From assembly GCF_001401155.1 (NCBI RefSeq), contig NZ_LJRO01000384.1, positions 62,001-126,000 on the forward strand: 64,000 bases of DNA. Reading direction: 5' to 3'. The notes below the pieces were generated by a model. It was not told the DNA's origin. It was given only the letters and a program-made list of their open reading frames with translations, and did no database searches. The translations under genes were made by a program, and so were the position numbers. Origin of the DNA: Pseudomonas tremae. Its GTDB lineage: Bacteria; Pseudomonadota; Gammaproteobacteria; Pseudomonadales; Pseudomonadaceae. Shown here one piece after another: positions 62,741-64,000 of this stretch (positions are counted from its first letter, which is position 1; every line of letters starts with the position of its first letter).

Positions 62741-63671
62741 AGCGCTTCTCGATCCGGTACCCCATTCTCGGGAAGTGTACGTGTACAGCACCCGCACGAT
62801 CGTCCTCGCGGCGCAGGATCAGCTCTTCGCGCCCTGAAAACACCAGCTCGCCCTCAACCGCTTCAACGCCATAATCGACCGCGGCAATGGCAACCTTGTC
62901 ACCCGCCTTGAAGCCGCTCGGGTCAACCAACACTTCGTCGGGCAGCGGCGCAGGCGTGGCGTTTCTGGCGATGTCGATGGCCTCGGTCGAACTCAGGTCG
63001 GTAAATGTGCCGTGACCAAAGCCCAGAACGCGATCCAGCCAGACGCTGACGCTTGGGTAATCATCGACGAATGGCGCCGTCACGGCTGTTTGCTTGAGAA
63101 ACCACAGCGTGTGGGCGACCGAGAAATCAGCAATCGAAGGTTCGCCGAACAAAAAAGCACCACCACGTGAAAGCTGTAGCTCGAGCCGCGACATAAGTGT
63201 CGGCCATTGATGTTTGACCTGCTCGACCGGCGGACGAGACGCCGTACCACCGTTGAACAGCGTCGAGCGATCGGCAATGAAGGCTTTGGCAGCATCTGCT
63301 GGCACTTTGGCAAACCGCACCGCCATTGATTCAGGCTGAAACACTAGGCTCACGGCGTGCATGAAAAGCACCGAATCGGCCCAGGCAGCCAGACCGGCCA
63401 CCGCAAATTCCTGACCTTGCGGGAAAAACGCGGGCGAGGCCTTTTCCTGCTCCAGACGCCGCGCCATCAATGCCGTGTCACAGTAGATATCCGCACCGGC
63501 CTGCAAAACTGGCGTTCTGCGATAGCCGCCAGTCAGTGCGGTCAGGTCAGGCTTGGGCATAATCGAAGGGATGGTCACCGAGCGCCATGCAAGGCCTTTG
63601 AAACCCAGCATCAGACGGGCTTTTTCGGCGAACAGCGACGTGGGGTAATGGTGAAGAATCAGTTCGGACAT
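62739..63671 (-). CDS. glutathione S-transferase family protein
   Basis: A 310-residue protein with an N-terminal thioredoxin-like GST domain (about 1-78; MSELILHHYPTSLFAEKAR, then the TPVLQ cis-Pro segment) and a C-terminal helical domain. The ATG at 63671 is used rather than the frame opening at 63698. It is about 80-100 residues longer than typical GSTs. The extra C-terminal part (about 215-310) looks like a separate beta-rich domain, as seen in some pseudomonad GST-like proteins. Whether it binds glutathione is unproven. It is convergent with the glutaredoxin gene. Confidence 0.85.
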   Translation of the reverse strand: MSELILHHYPTSLFAEKARLMLGFKGLAWRSVTIPSIMPKPDLTALTGGYRRTPVLQAGADIYCDTALMARRLEQEKASPAFFPQGQEFAVAGLAAWADSVLFMHAVSLVFQPESMAVRFAKVPADAAKAFIADRSTLFNGGTASRPPVEQVKHQWPTLMSRLELQLSRGGAFLFGEPSIADFSVAHTLWFLKQTAVTAPFVDDYPSVSVWLDRVLGFGHGTFTDLSSTEAIDIARNATPAPLPDEVLVDPSGFKAGDKVAIAAVDYGVEAVEGELVFSGREELILRREDDRAGAVHVHFPRMGYRIEKR

Positions 63672-63734
63672 GTTCAGCCTCTGCGCAGGTGGAAACATTC
63701 AGCTTAACGCCCTGCGCCCTGCCCGCCCACAGGC

Positions 63735-64000
63735 TCAAACTGATGGGACGCCATCACGCGCATGAATCGGCAGTTTTGCGTAGCTGGCTACCAGTGACTC
63801 CTTGGCGCTTTTTCTCAGCTTTTTGATCAACCGCTCGTGGCGCAGCGCTTCTCCCTTGCTGGGCCATTGTTCAACGTAAACAAGCGCAGTCGCCGGACTG
63901 GAACAGAAAAAGCGCGCACCCTTGCCGCTTTGGTGCGCGGCGAAGCGTCGCTGCGGATCGTCGCTGATGCCGCAGTACAGCGAGCCGTTGGCAGCTCGCA
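63735..64000 (-). CDS. GIY-YIG nuclease-family protein, 5' truncated by window edge
   Basis: The last 88 codons or so of a YhbQ-type GIY-YIG protein are present; the start lies beyond the window. Visible parts are GSLYCGISDDPQRRFAAHQSG (the second half of the GIY...YIG core plus the conserved Arg), then E-Q-W-P-S-K-G-E-A-L-R-H-E and K-K-L-R-K. Proteins of this group are small (about 100 residues) and their nuclease activity on DNA is weak or unproven. Confidence 0.85.
   Translation of the reverse strand, partial: RAANGSLYCGISDDPQRRFAAHQSGKGARFFCSSPATALVYVEQWPSKGEALRHERLIKKLRKSAKESLVASYAKLPIHARDGVPSV

Noticed and set aside
1..64000. CRISPR arrays, tRNA or rRNA genes, complete IS elements
   Set aside because: No regularly spaced direct repeats, cloverleaf-like tRNA sequences, rRNA sequence or transposase frames were recognised.

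Overview
The window is chromosomal DNA from a fluorescent Pseudomonas, most probably the P. syringae group. I base this on gene content and order (hexR/zwf-pgl-eda, oprB-gtsDCBA-gltS-gltR-glk-edd/gap, gcvHPT next to a cold-shock gene, lptFG/pepA-holC-valS, hupN/ndpA), high-GC codon use, and copies of an interspersed GC-rich palindromic repeat that I recognise from P. syringae genomes. Species assignment is inference.

Layout. 1-4.1 kb: dsbB, a CheV chemotaxis coupling protein behind a very good FliA (sigma-28) promoter, a GNAT acetyltransferase, a cysteine-cluster protein and a small hypothetical. 4.2-10.8 kb (minus strand): a chaperone-usher fimbrial cluster with two pilin-like subunits, two PapD-type chaperones, one usher and a tip adhesin. 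11-19 kb (plus): an RND efflux pair with its own two-component system, then a membrane diguanylate cyclase. 19-20 kb: a DUF2383 stress-type protein and a DUF3820 protein.

20-37.5 kb is a glucose catabolic island. OprB and GtsABCD bring glucose into the periplasm and cytoplasm. Glk, Zwf, Pgl, Edd and Eda run the Entner-Doudoroff pathway, and Gap continues the triose branch. HexR and GltR/GltS control it. TTGT-N7-ACAA HexR operators lie in the edd/gap intergenic region, with a weaker one before zwf. AAYAAYAA (Crc/Hfq-type) motifs sit at the oprB, gtsA and gap leaders.

38-50 kb: small conserved proteins, a TyrR-type sigma-54 activator (GcsR-like), a PAS kinase / receiver / REC-PAS-GGDEF-EAL signalling cluster, and the glycine cleavage operon gcvH-gcvP-gcvT. 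Upstream of gcvH there is a textbook sigma-54 promoter and three matches to the dyad I recall for GcsR. A CspA-family gene follows. 50-64 kb: lptG-lptF facing a frame-disrupted pepA, then holC and a partner gene, an inserted Rhs-core gene with a C-terminal F-box-like segment, valS, rlmF, hupN, ndpA, a membrane-anchored glutaredoxin, a GST-like protein and a truncated GIY-YIG protein.

The most unusual element is the small Rhs-repeat-core gene (55289-56368), whose variable C-terminus begins with what reads as a eukaryotic-type F-box. The second is the disrupted leucyl aminopeptidase gene pepA. No rRNA, tRNA, CRISPR array or complete insertion sequence was seen.
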